NCBI RefSeq assembly: GCF_019492185.1
Contig: NZ_JAICCF010000008.1
Location: 1 to 64,000 of the forward strand
Reading direction: 5' to 3'
DNA length: 64,000 nt
From: Chitinophaga rhizophila
Lineage (GTDB): Bacteria; Bacteroidota; Bacteroidia; Chitinophagales; Chitinophagaceae
The translations under genes were made by a program, and so were the position numbers. Under the pieces are notes generated by a model. The model did not search any database. It saw nothing but the letters and a program-made list of their open reading frames with translations, and was not told the DNA's origin. Below, piece by piece: positions 62,256 through 64,000 of the stretch; within the stretch, counting starts at the first letter, position 1; each line of letters opens with the position of its first letter.

Positions 62256-64000
62256 ATGCTGCAATTTTTAAAGAGATCTTTTTTCACACTGCTTTTTCTT
62301 GGAATGGCTTTGCACTTGGCTGCCCAGGATCAGCAGTATTTTGTATATATACAAAGTGAAAGGTCCCAGCCTTTTTATGTAAGATACGATGGTAAGCTGC
62401 TCCCGTCTTCAGACAGGGGATATCTTATTCTTTCCAAAATGCCTGCCGGTACAGCCAATCTGCGTATTGGTTTTGCTAAAAGCGACGCGCCGGAAGGTCA
62501 GTACCAGATTAATATTAGTGGTCCTGCTGATCAGGGATTCCTGTTGAAGCAAGATGGTAGTAAAGGGTATTCCCTATTTAATCTGCAAACTTTTGCGGTG
62601 ATCAGGCCCGGAGAAGCAAATAAACCGGCAGCAGCTGTTGCGGCAGCAGAAACGTCTGCTCCGGAAGTAGCAGTAGCAGATACACCGGCAGCTGCAGTAT
62701 CTCCGGAAACAGTGGCAGTAATTACCGAAGCTACGCCAGCGGCAGTGGCTATGCCTTCAGCAGATACAGCTGTTGTGCCGGCTCCGCCAGTAGGTGTAGG
62801 CACTTCAGATGAGGATAAAAAGCAGGCCATGATGGCGTCTCTGAAAAAGGATCTGGATTCAACATTCCCTACTCAAAGCGGTGTGGCGGTAGGTCCGGGC
62901 ACACGTCCTGTAAAGCAGACCAATAAATTTTCACAGGCACTGGACAGGGTACTGAGTGATGACAGACCCGATGATATTGCTCCTGAACAACCGCAAGCAC
63001 CTGTTGCAACAGCTGTAGAGGCGACCCCTGCAGCTGTGGTGGCGGCAGCGCCCGCAGCAGAGACTCCCAGGAAGAAGAGGAGGAGGCGAGACAGAGAGCC
63101 GCTGACAGAAGAAGAAAAACAACTGGCCAGTGCGATATTGGCGGAGGAGAATAAAGCTGCTGCCAATGAATCCGCAGAGCCAGTGACAGACAATACAGCT
63201 CCTGCAACTGCTCCGGCATCAGAAGTGCCTGCATCCGCTCCGGTTACAGTGCCGGCAGAACCGGTTAAGGAAGAGACGCAGACAAATAACAGGAAGGAGA
63301 GGAAGCAGAAAAAGAAGAAGACAGAAGATCCGGCGTTCATCGACTTTATGGATACAGGCGGGCATCAGGCCCCTCCGGCAGGTACGCCGGTTCCGGCAGC
63401 GGTAGCAGAAACACCAGCGCCAGCACCTGTGACGATTCCTGCTGAAGATCCTGCAGATAGCGGAAAGAAAAAGAAGAAGCGTAATAAGATTGTAGAGAAG
63501 ATTGACACGATTGATACAGCAGAGCATCCTAACAATGTTGTAACTGATCCGACCGGGTATGAGGTAAGTGATTTGTCTATAGATCATCCAAGGGAAAAGA
63601 AGAAAGACAGGAAGAAGAAAAAGGGAGATGAAGAAGTGGGAGTAGAAGTAGCTGCACCTGTGGCAGCTCCAGTAGCAGATCCGAAGTCTTCTTTGAAGAT
63701 GATTAACTCTGATTGCGGAAAGGTGATGGATGAAGAGACATTCAGGAAGGCGCTGAAGAAATATGCAGCCGGTAAGGATGATGATGCCATGATAGATGCT
63801 TTCCGTAAGCAGACGAAGGGTTATTGCCTGGAGTCTTCTCAGATCCGTACTTTGGTGCAGTTACTGAGTTCAGATGAATCGAAGTACCGTTTACTGGATC
63901 AGGCATATCCGAAAGCATATCATTCAGATGAGTTTGCGGGAATGGAGAGCCTGTTATCGGATAGTTATTATAAGGGACGCTTCAGAGCGATGTTGCACAA
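62256..64000 (+). CDS. secreted DUF4476 protein, cut by window end
   Basis: At least 581 residues, open to the end of the window. A signal sequence (LLFLGMALHLAAQ) is followed by a short folded domain (about 20-110) and then about 370 residues of Ala/Pro/Lys/Glu low-complexity sequence with several runs of lysine. The last 95 residues visible (DCGKVMDEETFRKALKKY to YKGRFRAML) fit the DUF4476 domain. The function of the family is unknown. The N-terminal domain resembles the small secreted part found with DUF4476 in this phylum. The start at 62256 is 78 bp after the biotin carrier stop. Confidence 0.85.
   Translation, partial: MLQFLKRSFFTLLFLGMALHLAAQDQQYFVYIQSERSQPFYVRYDGKLLPSSDRGYLILSKMPAGTANLRIGFAKSDAPEGQYQINISGPADQGFLLKQDGSKGYSLFNLQTFAVIRPGEANKPAAAVAAAETSAPEVAVADTPAAAVSPETVAVITEATPAAVAMPSADTAVVPAPPVGVGTSDEDKKQAMMASLKKDLDSTFPTQSGVAVGPGTRPVKQTNKFSQALDRVLSDDRPDDIAPEQPQAPVATAVEATPAAVVAAAPAAETPRKKRRRRDREPLTEEEKQLASAILAEENKAAANESAEPVTDNTAPATAPASEVPASAPVTVPAEPVKEETQTNNRKERKQKKKKTEDPAFIDFMDTGGHQAPPAGTPVPAAVAETPAPAPVTIPAEDPADSGKKKKKRNKIVEKIDTIDTAEHPNNVVTDPTGYEVSDLSIDHPREKKKDRKKKKGDEEVGVEVAAPVAAPVADPKSSLKMINSDCGKVMDEETFRKALKKYAAGKDDDAMIDAFRKQTKGYCLESSQIRTLVQLLSSDESKYRLLDQAYPKAYHSDEFAGMESLLSDSYYKGRFRAMLH

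Overview
The window looks like chromosome from a Bacteroidota bacterium of the Chitinophagaceae, most like Chitinophaga. Supporting signs are a GH9 cellulase with a C-terminal type IX secretion sorting domain, FecR/ECF, DUF4476 and DUF3667 proteins, SusC/D-free accessory lipoproteins, many two-component and GAF proteins, promoters of the TTTG-N18-20-TAnnTTTG type, and few clear Shine-Dalgarno sites. The organism is inferred from gene content only.

Layout. 1-150: end of a 55-bp tandem repeat. 251-2373: secreted HSL-type esterase and an AraC regulator. 2739-7449: two adjacent sigma-54 activators, one with four GAF domains and one with a receiver domain. 7638-10681: OsmC, three small membrane proteins and a LuxR-type regulator. 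10930-11983: a probable Panacea-type toxin-antitoxin pair. 12135-17080: tRNA-Glu, a receiver-like protein without its phospho-aspartate, a ClC transporter, a dienelactone-hydrolase lipoprotein, a PAS histidine kinase and a response regulator. 17476-21079: GH16 lipoprotein, a divergent Crp-family/DJ-1 pair with a CRP-like operator, an 88-bp repeat array related to the one at the left edge, and a fatty acid hydroxylase. 21159-24146: GH9-CBM3 cellulase. 24487-30304: accessory secreted proteins and lipoproteins of unknown function, including a two-gene overlapping unit with an HExxH motif. 30365-30590: a decayed serine hydrolase fragment.

30716-37808: second, identical tRNA-Glu, gap-pgk, a dicarboxylate symporter and a propeller-type LytS kinase. 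37864-39751: LemA-TPM-TPM operon. 40180-42293: response regulator, FecR and a sigma factor carrying only region 2. 42473-48193: M20 dipeptidase, S4 RNA-binding protein, lysA and a large GAF protein. A 58-nt near-perfect palindrome follows at 48264. 48357-52873: a metallophosphoesterase/beta-barrel fusion translationally coupled to an SdiA-regulated-type lipoprotein.

53013-58867: a close-packed run led by an HD-domain protein with a C-terminal Pycsar-effector-like membrane domain directly ahead of polyphosphate kinase, then a thioredoxin-like protein, a DUF4442 hotdog protein and a beta-CASP nuclease. 58962-64000: M1 aminopeptidase, a biotin carboxyl carrier protein and a DUF4476 protein cut off by the window end.

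The best candidates for undescribed biology are the HD-PycTM/PPK1 unit, the Panacea pair, the HExxH two-gene unit, and the dispersed 11-mer-based repeat family.
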